NCBI GenBank assembly: GCA_007135085.1
Contig: SLJM01000148.1
Coordinates: 1 to 45,982 of the forward strand
Direction of reading: 5' to 3'
DNA length: 45,982 nt
DNA from: Myxococcales bacterium
GTDB taxonomy: Bacteria; Myxococcota_A; Bradymonadia; Bradymonadales; Bradymonadaceae
The notes below the pieces were generated by a model. It saw only the letters and a list, made by a program, of their open reading frames with translations. It did no database searches and was not told the origin of the DNA. This document shows, piece after piece, positions 25,868-34,125 of the stretch. Positions within the stretch are counted from its first letter, which is position 1, and the number at the start of each line of letters is the position of its first letter. Made by a program: the position numbers and the translations under genes.

Positions 25868-27342
25868 AGCCCGATGTCCTCCAATAACTCCCGGCCGGCC
25901 TGGCGGCCGGACTGGATGCACAGGGGCACCCCGCCGCCGGGGTGGGCGCTGCCGGAGGCCAGGTACATGCCGGGGATGCCCGGGGCGGAGTTGGAGGGAC
26001 GCTGGAAGGCGGCGAATCGGTTATTCGACGCCGCCCCGTAGAGGCTTCCCTGGCTTCCGGGAAAGCGCCGGGCCAGGTGCTCAGGTGTGCGCCGCCAGAC
26101 GACCCGGTCGTCGTGATCGATAAAATCCAGGGATCGCAGCCGGGTCATGATGCGGTCTTCGTAGTCCGCCCAGTCGACCGGGGAGTAGCCCTGGTCACAG
26201 GCCGGGACGTTGGTCATCAAAAAGAGGGGTTCGTGCTCCTCCCAGCCGCTGGCCTGATGGGCCTTTTCCCTGGCGCAGAGATAGATCGTGGGCTTTTTCG
26301 GTGGGATATCGCGATCGAAGAGATCGACAAATTCCTCGAGATAATCACGGTCGGGAAAGATAATCTCGTGGGCCACCCGCCGGGAGCGGTCGCGCCGTCG
26401 GGCTCGGAGGACGGCGTTCCACCCGGAGGTCGACAGGGGGGGAGTGGAGCGAAGTTTTTTGGGCACCTCCTCTCGCCACAGATCGTCGACCAGGTGGCGC
26501 ACGTCGGCGTTGACCACCACCCTGTGGGCCTCGAATTGGCGGCCGTCGCAATCCAATAAAAAGCCCCCTGCATTGGTGGTGATGGAGCGAATCGGACAGT
26601 CATATTGAAATTCCACGCCTCCCTGGCGGGCCAGGCGCTCCAGCGTCTTTGCCAGCTCGAACATGCCTCCCCGCACGCCGTGGCCGCCAAGACCGAGGTC
26701 GACCCAGCTGATGCAGTTGAGGGTGGCCGGAGCCCGGCGCGGATCGGAGCCGTTGAAGGTGGCGTAGCGCAAAAAGACGCTGCGAAGCCTGGGGTCGGCG
26801 ACGCGGCGGCAGATGGCGTCGTACATGGTGGACGTGGAGTCGATGTCGCGAAAGGCCTTGATCGCCGAGATGCCCATCGAAAGCGGGGTGAGCACCGACG
26901 GGGCCTTGTCCATCACGAAGTAGGGCGCTGCGGCCTCCCAGATGCGGCGCGAGTAGCCCAAGAAACTGCGAAATTCCAGGGCCGCTTCAGAGCCCAGATT
27001 GGTGCGAATATTCTCCTCGGTCTGCTGCGGGTTTTCGCCGACCTGGAAGCTCGTGCCGTCGGGGAAATGGTAGCGAGCGATCGGATCGGGCTTTACCAGG
27101 GGGAGCTCGTCGGCCAGGTCAAAGCCGCGGTCGGCGAAGAGGTCGGCGGCGATGGTGGGCAGGGTGAGCAGGCTTGGGCCGGTGTCGAAGTGAACGCCCT
27201 CGTAGTGGGCGACCCCTACTTTTCCGCCCGGGTGGTCGGCGGCCTCGAAGAGGGTGATCTGTAGGCCGGGTCGGCCCGATAATTTCAGGGCCGCCGCCAG
27301 GCCGCCCATACCGGCGCCGATGATGGCTATTCTATGGGTCAT
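25864..27342 (-). CDS. crtD: Carotenoid 3,4-desaturase (CrtD-like)
   Basis: An FAD-dependent carotenoid desaturase/isomerase-family protein of 492 aa. The dinucleotide-binding motif IAIIGAGMGGLAAALKLS opens the protein and EAADHPGGKVG, FDTGPSLLTLP and the C-terminal LASGSAHPGGGVPLCIQSGRQAG are family blocks. It is assigned CrtD, which introduces the C-3,4 double bond into 1-hydroxycarotenoids, rather than CrtI, because it directly follows crtC and a second desaturase with CrtI features is present in the same operon. The ATG at 27342 overlaps the crtC stop by four bases. Confidence 0.82.
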   Translation of the reverse strand: MTHRIAIIGAGMGGLAAALKLSGRPGLQITLFEAADHPGGKVGVAHYEGVHFDTGPSLLTLPTIAADLFADRGFDLADELPLVKPDPIARYHFPDGTSFQVGENPQQTEENIRTNLGSEAALEFRSFLGYSRRIWEAAAPYFVMDKAPSVLTPLSMGISAIKAFRDIDSTSTMYDAICRRVADPRLRSVFLRYATFNGSDPRRAPATLNCISWVDLGLGGHGVRGGMFELAKTLERLARQGGVEFQYDCPIRSITTNAGGFLLDCDGRQFEAHRVVVNADVRHLVDDLWREEVPKKLRSTPPLSTSGWNAVLRARRRDRSRRVAHEIIFPDRDYLEEFVDLFDRDIPPKKPTIYLCAREKAHQASGWEEHEPLFLMTNVPACDQGYSPVDWADYEDRIMTRLRSLDFIDHDDRVVWRRTPEHLARRFPGSQGSLYGAASNNRFAAFQRPSNSAPGIPGMYLASGSAHPGGGVPLCIQSGRQAGRELLEDIGL

Positions 27343-28532
27343 GAGAGCCTCGTTCCTTTGGTCCAGGACCTTATCAGGCGTCTGATGCGGCCCTTTTTGG
27401 GGCCTGTGAATAGGGGAAGCCACATCGAATTGAGGTCGTTAGTGCGGTGGACCCTCATGCGCACCAGCGGGCGGTGGTGGGCCATATCGATACGGTCGGG
27501 CTCGCAGACCTCGGCGATGCCGCGGGTGATCTGCCCGAAGCGGTCCCGGGCGTGGGGGATGGTGCGCAGATAGAAGGGCCCGCTGTCGACGACGTCCTGG
27601 TGTTCGATGGTCAGCCAGGGCCGGCCGTCGCGCTCGATGGTCATCGACGGCCACCAGGTCAGGCCGCCCAGGTTTTTGGTGGCCCGACCGCGGTAAAAGA
27701 CGGCGTCTTCGACGGGCTCGATGCGGCCGTCGTGGTCGATGGTCAGCAGCAGGGACTGGGTGGAGCCGTCCTTGCCGTCGAGCACATAATAGATGAAGTC
27801 ACCCCCGGGCCTGGGCAGCCGCCCCCAGGACCAACTCTTGAGGTCGAGCTCGTGGAGCGGGGTCTTGCCCCCGTTTCGGTCGTGGTACAGATGTCCCCTG
27901 AGTCGACGGGGCTGGCCGTCGATCTCCAGATCGGCCCAGGCCCTCTGGGCGGCCAATAAGGGCGCCCAGTCGTGGTCGGGCAGCCCCGTTTCGCAGCGCC
28001 AGTGCGGTCGGTGGCGCTCATCGCCGGGGCGGCATCCCGGTCCGGTGGCGCTCAGCGTGATGCGAGCCGGTCGGGCAAGGTGGGGCACCTCCAGGCGAAG
28101 GTCCAGGGAGAGTGTGCGCTGACCGTCGACGGCGCGGCTCGACAGGCGGGAGTGGCCAAAGCGCCAGTCGTCGCCGTCGTCGTCGGTATCCCACTGAACC
28201 CGGGAGGGATCGAATTCCTGGAGGAGATAGAAGTCGAGCTCTCCCCTTCGGTAGGTCGACACATTGAGGCTGGGCCGTTGAGAGGGCAGTTGAGCATCAC
28301 CGCGGCGCACGGCGTTGGCATAGCCCGGCAAAAAGGGCAGGCCGAAGCTCCAGATGACGACCAGGCCGTCGCCGTTGGGGGCCACCAGGTCGGCGTACCA
28401 CCATAAAAATCCGCCGGGGGCGGCCAATAATTTCGGCGATAGACCGGAGCCGGCCGGCGCCAACTCCAGAAGTGGTCTGGAAGGCGACGAAGAGGCAACA
28501 CCTCGAGACTGGGGCATATCGGTACGGCTCAT
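27339..28532 (-). CDS. crtC: Carotenoid 1,2-hydratase (CrtC)
   Basis: A hydroxyneurosporene synthase-family protein of 397 aa that adds water across the 1,2 double bond of acyclic carotenoid ends. Family features are LWWYADLVAPNGDGLVVIWSFGLPFLPGYA near the N-terminus and GHLYHDRNGGKTPLHE with SWSWGRLPRPGGDFIYY in the middle. It sits between crtB and crtD with 4-base overlaps on both sides. With a lycopene cyclase in the operon, the likely substrate is the open psi end of a monocyclic carotene (inference). Confidence 0.85.
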   Translation of the reverse strand: MSRTDMPQSRGVASSSPSRPLLELAPAGSGLSPKLLAAPGGFLWWYADLVAPNGDGLVVIWSFGLPFLPGYANAVRRGDAQLPSQRPSLNVSTYRRGELDFYLLQEFDPSRVQWDTDDDGDDWRFGHSRLSSRAVDGQRTLSLDLRLEVPHLARPARITLSATGPGCRPGDERHRPHWRCETGLPDHDWAPLLAAQRAWADLEIDGQPRRLRGHLYHDRNGGKTPLHELDLKSWSWGRLPRPGGDFIYYVLDGKDGSTQSLLLTIDHDGRIEPVEDAVFYRGRATKNLGGLTWWPSMTIERDGRPWLTIEHQDVVDSGPFYLRTIPHARDRFGQITRGIAEVCEPDRIDMAHHRPLVRMRVHRTNDLNSMWLPLFTGPKKGRIRRLIRSWTKGTRLS

Positions 28533-29500
28533 GATCGAGAGACTCCAGGAAGGCCGCGAAGGGGGCGGTGAAGGCGGTGTTGGTGCTGGTGATCGGCGGG
28601 TGGTGAGCCGCCAAGGCTGAGGCGAAGCCAGCTAAAAAAGGCGATCATCACCCAGACCAATTTTGCCAGCGGTGACACCACGGTGCGGCCGGCCATGACC
28701 TTCGTGCCCCGCCAGCGAAGGTGCACGCCGATGGCTCGGTAGACCCGGCTGGCGACGACGATGGCCAGCCGGGCCCGGAGGGGGATAAAGCACATGCCCC
28801 GGTCGGCGCTGGCATAATAGGTGTCGGCCAGATCGAGGAGATCTTCGACCACGGGAGCCAGGGCCTCGCTGGTGGCCCGCTCGGCGATGAGGTCTGCCGG
28901 TTCGACGCCCACCTCGCCAAGGCGGTCGGCGGGCAGATAGACCCGGCCCATGCGGGCGTCTTCCAACACGTCGCGGCAGATATTGGTCAATTGCATGGCC
29001 ACCCCCAGATCGATGGCGTGGGCGAGGCCCCGGGGGTCGGTCACGCCCAGGACGGCGCACATCATCAGGCCCACCGTGCCGGCGACGCGGTAGCAATAGC
29101 GAAGCAGACGCTCGTCGCTGCCGACGATGACCTCGTCCAGATCGGACTCCACGCCCTGAATCAGCTCCAGGGCGAAGTCCAGCTCCAGATGGCGACGCTC
29201 GGCGAGCTTTAGGAATTCGGCCACCAGGGGCCTGGGCCGGCGCCGGCCGACCAATTCGGCGCGAAGGTGGTCCAGATCGCCGGCGGCCTGCTCCCGGTCG
29301 TCGGCCTCGTCGGCCAGATCGTCGATGAGCCGGCATAAGGCATAGAGCAGCGCCGCGTCCTGGCGTCGTTGGCGAGGCAAAAAGAGCGACGCCAGCCGAA
29401 AGGACTTGGAGTGATGGGCCAGCACGGCCGTGCTCTGCTCCACCAGAGCCTGTGACGAGGGCTGGTCACTGGCGTCGAATTGGGAAGTGGCGTCGCTCAT
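28529..29500 (-). CDS. crtB: Phytoene synthase
   Basis: Squalene/phytoene synthase family, 323 aa, which joins two geranylgeranyl diphosphates into phytoene. Both Asp-rich substrate motifs are present: CRLIDDLADEADD at about residue 56-68 and QLTNICRDVLEDARMGRVYLP at about 170-190. SKSFRLASLFLP and CYRVAGTVGLMMC are further family blocks. The C-terminal 30 residues are Pro/His-rich and unusual, partly because the gene overlaps crtC. The start overlaps the crtI stop as ATGA. Confidence 0.92.
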   Translation of the reverse strand: MSDATSQFDASDQPSSQALVEQSTAVLAHHSKSFRLASLFLPRQRRQDAALLYALCRLIDDLADEADDREQAAGDLDHLRAELVGRRRPRPLVAEFLKLAERRHLELDFALELIQGVESDLDEVIVGSDERLLRYCYRVAGTVGLMMCAVLGVTDPRGLAHAIDLGVAMQLTNICRDVLEDARMGRVYLPADRLGEVGVEPADLIAERATSEALAPVVEDLLDLADTYYASADRGMCFIPLRARLAIVVASRVYRAIGVHLRWRGTKVMAGRTVVSPLAKLVWVMIAFFSWLRLSLGGSPPADHQHQHRLHRPLRGLPGVSRS

Positions 29501-31032
29501 GCCAGTTCTCTCCTGGTCGGTTGCGGCTCGGGGATCGGTGAGACGGCGCCGGCCACCGGTCGGGGGACCAGCTTTTCCATGACCTTCGCCGAGGAGATCA
29601 CCCCGGGCAGGCCGGCGCCGGGGTGGACGCCGGCGCCCACGAAATAGAGCCCGTCGATATCCTCGGAGCGGTTGTGGTAGCGAAACCAGGCCGATTGACT
29701 CAGCCGCGGTTCCGGGCCGAATCCGGCGCCGGACACGGAGCGAAGCTCGGTCTGAAAATAGTCCGGACTATGCCAGAACCGGGTGGTGATCGACTGGCGA
29801 AGGCCGGGCAGATGGCGCTCTTCCAGGTGGGCCAGAATACGCTCGAAATAGGCATCGCCCATCTTCGACCAGTCCAGCCCGCTTTCGTTATTGGGCACCG
29901 GCGACAGCACGTAGAACGCCTCGTGGCCCGGGGGGGCCAGGCTCTTGTCGGTGGCCGTGGGGCGGTGGAGGTAGAGGGAAAAGTCGTCGGCCAGTACCTT
30001 TTTGTTGAAAATATCGTCGAGCAGGCCCCGGTAGCGGGGGCCGAGGACGATGGTGTGGTGCTCCAGATCGGGATAGGAGCGATCCGTGCCGAAGAAGCCC
30101 ACGAAGAGGCCCATCGATTGCTTGATTCGCCGGACGCGCCGGTCCGAGTTTCGGGACCGCTTCTGGGGGTCGATCATCTCCCGGTAGGTAAAGGAGGGAT
30201 CGGCGTTGGAGACGACGAAGCGGCAGGGGATACGCTCTCCCTGTTCGGTGATGACCGCCTCCACTCCGGTGGAGCCCACGTCGATGCGCTCCACCGGGGT
30301 GTTGAGCCTGATATCGACGTCGATCTCCTCGAGGAGATCGACCAGGGCGTTGACGATGGTGGACGTGCCCCCCATGGCGAAGTGGACCCCCCATTTTTGC
30401 TCCAGCCAGTGGATGAGCAGGTAGATGGAGGTCACGTTGAAGGGGTTTCCCCCGATCAGCAGGGGCTGGAAGGTGAAGACCTGGCGCAGGCGCTCGTCCT
30501 GGATATGCTTTGCCACCATGGAGTAGACGGAGCGATAATTGCCCAGGCGAAGCATGTCGGGGACGACGCGGAGCATATCGACCAGGGAATCAAAGGGCTG
30601 GTCCACCAGCTCTTCGTAGCCGATCTTGAAGATCGCCTCCGCCCGCTGCAACAGCCTCTTATAGCCCTCGACGTCGTCGCCGTGAAAACGGCCGATCTGG
30701 TCCAGGAGGCGGTCCTGGTCGCCCACATAATCGAAGTGCTCCCCGTCGGGGAAGGTGATCCGGTAGAAGGGATCGACGGGGGCCAGGGTCAGGTAATCCT
30801 CCATGCGCCGGCCCACCAGCTCGAAGAGCTCCTCGAAGAGATAGGGGGCGGTGATGACCGTGGGGCCCGTGTCGAAGACGTAGCCGTCGCGGCGCACCAC
30901 CGAGGCGCGGCCGCCGGGCTGGTCGCGGGCCTCCAACAAGACCACCTGATGGCCCATGGCGCGAAGTCTGACGGCAGCGCTCAGGCCTCCGAAACCGGAT
31001 CCGATGACGACGACGGGCAGATTGTTTTCCAT
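29497..31032 (-). CDS. crtI: Phytoene desaturase
   Basis: A CrtI-type FAD-dependent phytoene desaturase of 511 aa that converts phytoene toward lycopene. N-terminal VVVIGSGFGGLSAAVRLRAMGH, LLEARDQPGGRASV, FDTGPTVITAPYLFEELFELVGR and C-terminal GAGVHPGAGLPGVISSAKV are diagnostic, as is the middle region YRSVYSMVAKHIQDERLRQVFTFQPLLIGGNPF. The ATG at 31032 overlaps the crtW stop by one base (TAATG); 18 further codons are open upstream but lie inside crtW. Confidence 0.93.
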   Translation of the reverse strand: MENNLPVVVIGSGFGGLSAAVRLRAMGHQVVLLEARDQPGGRASVVRRDGYVFDTGPTVITAPYLFEELFELVGRRMEDYLTLAPVDPFYRITFPDGEHFDYVGDQDRLLDQIGRFHGDDVEGYKRLLQRAEAIFKIGYEELVDQPFDSLVDMLRVVPDMLRLGNYRSVYSMVAKHIQDERLRQVFTFQPLLIGGNPFNVTSIYLLIHWLEQKWGVHFAMGGTSTIVNALVDLLEEIDVDIRLNTPVERIDVGSTGVEAVITEQGERIPCRFVVSNADPSFTYREMIDPQKRSRNSDRRVRRIKQSMGLFVGFFGTDRSYPDLEHHTIVLGPRYRGLLDDIFNKKVLADDFSLYLHRPTATDKSLAPPGHEAFYVLSPVPNNESGLDWSKMGDAYFERILAHLEERHLPGLRQSITTRFWHSPDYFQTELRSVSGAGFGPEPRLSQSAWFRYHNRSEDIDGLYFVGAGVHPGAGLPGVISSAKVMEKLVPRPVAGAVSPIPEPQPTRRELA

Positions 31033-31772
31033 TATGAATTCCTCGTAGATTGAAGGCGCTGCCGTCGAAATCGGGGCAGCGCCCACCAGGGAAGATCCGG
31101 TCTTTCGTGATGTTCCCAGTGGTAGCCGAAGTGATAACAGGTCAGAAAAGACAGGAGGGGGCTAAAGTCATTGCTCCTGGCGCGGTGGGCGTCGTCGTAG
31201 CCCTGGTCGGGCTCTCGGTGGGGCAGGACAGTGCCGAAATAAAAGAGCTGCCATGTGCTCAGAAGGGCGGGGAGGACCCAGAAGAGGATCAGGTTGGCCG
31301 CCGGCACCCCCACCAGATAGAGCAGGAGGTTGAAGATCGCCGCCATGCCCAGGATTTGAACAGGGGACAGATAATGAATCATAAACCGCAGGTACCAGCG
31401 AAGGGTCTGGTCATGCTCGCCATCGTGGAAGTCGGGATCGTCGGCGCTGGCCGGGTGGCGGTGATGCTCCCAGTGGGAGCTGCGCAGCTTGTTGAAGGAG
31501 AAGAGGGCGTAGAGGCCTACCGACAGCGCCCCGAGGGCCCGGTTAAGTCGGGGATAGCCGGGGCTGATCGTGCCGTGCATGGCGTCGTGGGCGGTGATGA
31601 ATAGCCCCGTATATAAAAAGGTCTGGGCCAGCACGGCCAGCGGGGTCCACCAGCCAAAGGCCTCGGGAAGACGGAGCAGATAGACCAGCAAGATCGCCCA
31701 GGTGCCGATGATGAGCGCCGCCGCGGCGATCCCCTTGAGGTTCCACAGGGGAGGATGAAGTCTGTCAGCCAT
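31032..31772 (-). CDS. crtW: Beta-carotene-ketolase-like fatty-acid-desaturase-fold protein
   Basis: A membrane di-iron protein of 246 aa with the three histidine boxes of the CrtW ketolase/desaturase superfamily: HDAMH (62-66), HWEHHRH (100-106) and HWEHH (218-222). Four hydrophobic stretches are visible. CrtW introduces a 4-keto group on a beta-ionone ring. AGGAGG sits 7 bases before the ATG at 31772. The 5' end overlaps the cyclase gene by 8 bases. A 3-hydroxylase is an alternative within the superfamily, but the length and box spacing fit CrtW. Confidence 0.85.
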   Translation of the reverse strand: MADRLHPPLWNLKGIAAAALIIGTWAILLVYLLRLPEAFGWWTPLAVLAQTFLYTGLFITAHDAMHGTISPGYPRLNRALGALSVGLYALFSFNKLRSSHWEHHRHPASADDPDFHDGEHDQTLRWYLRFMIHYLSPVQILGMAAIFNLLLYLVGVPAANLILFWVLPALLSTWQLFYFGTVLPHREPDQGYDDAHRARSNDFSPLLSFLTCYHFGYHWEHHERPDLPWWALPRFRRQRLQSTRNS

Positions 31773-33048
31773 GGATTCCTCCTGGCGACGTCGAGGGGCG
31801 AAGGGCGCGGTAGACCTGGGGACCGCTGGACAGGGCCTGCCCGGCCAGGGCCAGGCGCAGTCCAATGGGAGCGGCACCAAAGAAGCGCCACATGATGCTC
31901 GCCAGCTGCCGGTGGTCTGCCAGGCCGCTCAAATAGGGGCGCCAATCCCGGTCGTCGAGGGCAAAAAAGGTTTCAAAGAACCGACAGGTGGCGTTGCGAT
32001 CAAAGCTAAGCAGCACATCGCGGCCGAACACCAATAATAGACGGGCCTGCCTCAGCGCCGCCGGCCACAGCACCTGCCAGGCCCGCCGGCAGATCTGGTC
32101 GCGGTCAAGGCCCGCCCCAAGGGATTGGGCGAGGCATCGGGCCAGCGCCGGGCCGGCGCCGAGCATGCGCGTCATCTGATAGCCCGTGGCCGGGTGGACC
32201 AGTCCCGAAGCGGCCCCGAAGCCCAGCAGGGGTTGATTGAAGTCGGGCAGGGGCCCGCCCATCGGGATATGGCACCGCTCCCGCTCTTCCACGCTCAACA
32301 CGGTGGCCCCCAGATGCTCCAGCCGTCGCTCCAGGCGCTGCCGGAGAGCGTCGAAATCGGTGCGCTCTTTTGTCACCAGGACCGTTTCCTCCACAAAATA
32401 GCGATCCCCGCCGAGGTGCATGCCGTACAAAAAGGTGGGCTCTCCCACCGAGGGGGCCCCCGGCAGGGGGCGGTAATCCATGAGCACCATCGATCGCCCC
32501 TGGAGGGGGTCGCCCTCAAATCTGGCGACCATGCCGAAGGCCCGTTGGAAGGCCGGGGAAGGGCCCCGGCGGTGGCGCAGCAGCGCCGCGGCGCCGCCGC
32601 TGGCGTCGACGACGATCTGAGCCTTGAGCAGGCGGCCGTCGGCCAGGTGAAGCGTGGAGTGGCTTCGGCCATGGGCCACCCCGGTGACCCTGCCGCAGAT
32701 GGAGGTCGCTTTGCAGGCAGAAAGGCGTCGGTCCAATTGGCGCTGGAAGGCCTGGTTGTCGATCAGGCCATAGGCCCGCTCCAGGGTGGGGTCCTGGTCG
32801 TTCAGCCGCAGTGAGACCCTGGGGAAGGTGCGCTGCATGGGCACCGACTGGGGCAGATCGGCCAATTCGTCGATCCACACCCCGTAGGTATTGGGCCAGG
32901 GCTTGTCGATCCGGGGATCGACCAGGGCCACCGCGACCTGGCGGCGGGCCAATTCACTTGCCAGCCATCGGCCGGCCGGGCCGGCGCCGACGACGGCCAC
33001 CTGAAGGGGGGAGCCGTCAAATGAAGAGTGATGTCGGTCTGCGCTCAT
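31765..33048 (-). CDS. crtL: Lycopene cyclase (CrtL/CrtY type)
   Basis: FAD/NAD(P)-dependent lycopene cyclase of 427 aa. VAVVGAGPAGRWLASELA is the dinucleotide-binding motif. PWPNTYGVWIDEL, AYGLIDNQAFQRQL, YGMHLGGDRYFVEETVLV and IPMGGPLP with GFGAASGLVHPATGYQM are characteristic of the plant/cyanobacterial CrtL family. It closes beta-ionone rings on lycopene or neurosporene ends. As the first gene, it heads a seven-gene operon whose promoter must lie in 33049-33215. The symbol could equally be crtY. Confidence 0.88.
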   Translation of the reverse strand: MSADRHHSSFDGSPLQVAVVGAGPAGRWLASELARRQVAVALVDPRIDKPWPNTYGVWIDELADLPQSVPMQRTFPRVSLRLNDQDPTLERAYGLIDNQAFQRQLDRRLSACKATSICGRVTGVAHGRSHSTLHLADGRLLKAQIVVDASGGAAALLRHRRGPSPAFQRAFGMVARFEGDPLQGRSMVLMDYRPLPGAPSVGEPTFLYGMHLGGDRYFVEETVLVTKERTDFDALRQRLERRLEHLGATVLSVEERERCHIPMGGPLPDFNQPLLGFGAASGLVHPATGYQMTRMLGAGPALARCLAQSLGAGLDRDQICRRAWQVLWPAALRQARLLLVFGRDVLLSFDRNATCRFFETFFALDDRDWRPYLSGLADHRQLASIMWRFFGAAPIGLRLALAGQALSSGPQVYRALRPSTSPGGIHG

Positions 33049-33090
33049 CCCTGGCGCCTCAGAGAACCAAAGCCAGTTTGAATAACCCGG

Positions 33091-33112
33091 CAGGTGTTCA
33101 AAACCTGTTCAG
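33091..33112. promoter_or_regulatory. Candidate operator of the carotenoid operon
   Basis: The region contains two TGTTCA direct repeats (11-bp period), the second inside the near-palindrome ACCTGTTCAGGT. On the operon strand a TTGACT hexamer lies about 30 bp upstream, so the palindrome would fall near the -10 or start site. The rest of 33049-33215 has an AT-rich stretch and nothing else. Confidence 0.35.
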
Positions 33113-33215
33113 GTATCTTGAGCGCCGAATAAAAATAGTCAACTACTTTTTTGCAGCCCTTCAAGAGCATCCTCCCCCCTTTAAAATTTTATCTTCCCCT
33201 GTGGCTCAGAACTGC

Positions 33216-33677
33216 TCAGAGTTTGCGCAGGCTGTGAAAGAATTCCTCTTCTTCCATACAGTGAATGGTAAACGCATAGCGCAGAAGGCGAACCCGAGTG
33301 AAGATGGCCTCCACCAGATCGGGGGGCAGTTGATGGGGGCTGGCTTCGGCCTCTTCCAGGTGCTCTCGGAAGACCTGAAAGGAGTGCTCCAGATCGCGAT
33401 GCTGCTGGAGGATCTCGTCCAGCTTTTTGTGGTGAGCCGGCGTATAGCGGGGCTTGAGATGAGGGAAGAACTGCTCTTCTTCCTCGGCGATATGGGCCTG
33501 CATCTGGGCGCCGAATTGATCGGTGAAGGTGACCAGATCGGATAGGACATAGGGGGTGGCCTCGTCGGCCAGGCGCAGGGCCTGAGCGTGGGCCTCCAGT
33601 TCTTCGAGTTGCCGCGTCATGTCGCTGTGACTGTGCAGAGGAGTCTCTTCCAGGATCGTTTGATCGGCGATGAACAT
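33216..33677 (-). CDS. Hemerythrin-domain protein
   Basis: A 153-aa single-domain HHE cation-binding protein, predicted cytoplasmic, with candidate di-iron ligands in HIAEEEEQFFPH (62-73), His92/93 and HCMEEEEFFH (139-148). The N-terminus has HSHSDMTRQL. Such proteins bind oxygen or NO, or repair iron-sulfur centres under nitrosative stress. AAGGAGG precedes the ATG. An FNR-type box is centred 101.5 bp upstream, placing it with nirK, nnrS and the cytochrome c gene. It is not the RIC/YtfE family by length, since YtfE is longer and has a ScdA_N domain. Confidence 0.85.
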   Translation of the reverse strand: MFIADQTILEETPLHSHSDMTRQLEELEAHAQALRLADEATPYVLSDLVTFTDQFGAQMQAHIAEEEEQFFPHLKPRYTPAHHKKLDEILQQHRDLEHSFQVFREHLEEAEASPHQLPPDLVEAIFTRVRLLRYAFTIHCMEEEEFFHSLRKL

Positions 33678-33772
33678 GACGATGACCTCCTTGCAGAAGT
33701 TGTTGACGAGCCAATGAGCAGGGAAAAGACTCCCCCGTCTCTAAATGGTAGTGACATCGACACGGTTTGGGA

Positions 33773-33784
33773 TGATCCAGATCA
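33773..33784. promoter_or_regulatory. FNR/DNR-type box upstream of the hemerythrin gene
   Basis: TGATCCAGATCA is a near-perfect dyad centred 101.5 bp from the hemerythrin ATG, identical to the nirK box. On the gene strand a TACCAT hexamer follows at a -10 distance. Confidence 0.72.
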
Positions 33785-33792
33785 TCGGCGGT

Positions 33793-33840
33793 GATAATGG
33801 AAAGATCCCGCAGATAGATAATGGAGAGATCCCGGAGATA
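33793..33840. repeat. Two tandem 24-bp repeats
   Basis: GATAATGG-RAGATCCCGSAGATA occurs twice back to back (33793-33816 and 33817-33840) with two mismatches, next to the FNR-type box. No function is assigned. The rest of 33678-34125 holds the operator pair below and a GC-rich stretch without a gene. Confidence 0.7.
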
Positions 33841-33882
33841 GGGGTGATGCCCCGGAGGGGGGTGGAAAAGGAGGGGAACGGT

Positions 33883-33926
33883 GCGCAATATCTGCGCCCT
33901 GTCGCCCTCTGGCGCAAATGTTGCGC
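33883..33926. promoter_or_regulatory. Paired palindromes GCGCAA-N3-TTGCGC, hemerythrin/hemN intergenic
   Basis: Site 1 (33883-33897) is GCGCAA-TAT-CTGCGC. Site 2 (33912-33926) is GCGCAA-ATG-TTGCGC. Centres 33890 and 33919 are 29 bp apart, the same spacing as at nnrS and the cytochrome c gene. It could serve the divergent hemerythrin and hemN genes. Confidence 0.65.
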
Positions 33927-34125
33927 GCCCGTCGGTGGAGGAAGAGCCCCCGGCGGCCCCGCCGCGGCCCATCCCGGGTGGGACTCCCTTTAATTGAGCG
34001 GCCAATCCACCATCGGAAACCAGAGGCCATGAATCTGCAAAAATCATCGCCATAGGCATATCACTTGCACAGTTGAGAGAGGGTCAAGAGTTCGGCTTTT
34101 TCCCCTCCAGGCCAAGTGGTGCCCA

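Noticed and set aside
29623-31053. A 476-codon open frame on the + strand opposite crtI
   Set aside because: It is antisense to a clear CrtI protein, has no ribosome site, and long antisense frames are common in high-GC coding DNA.
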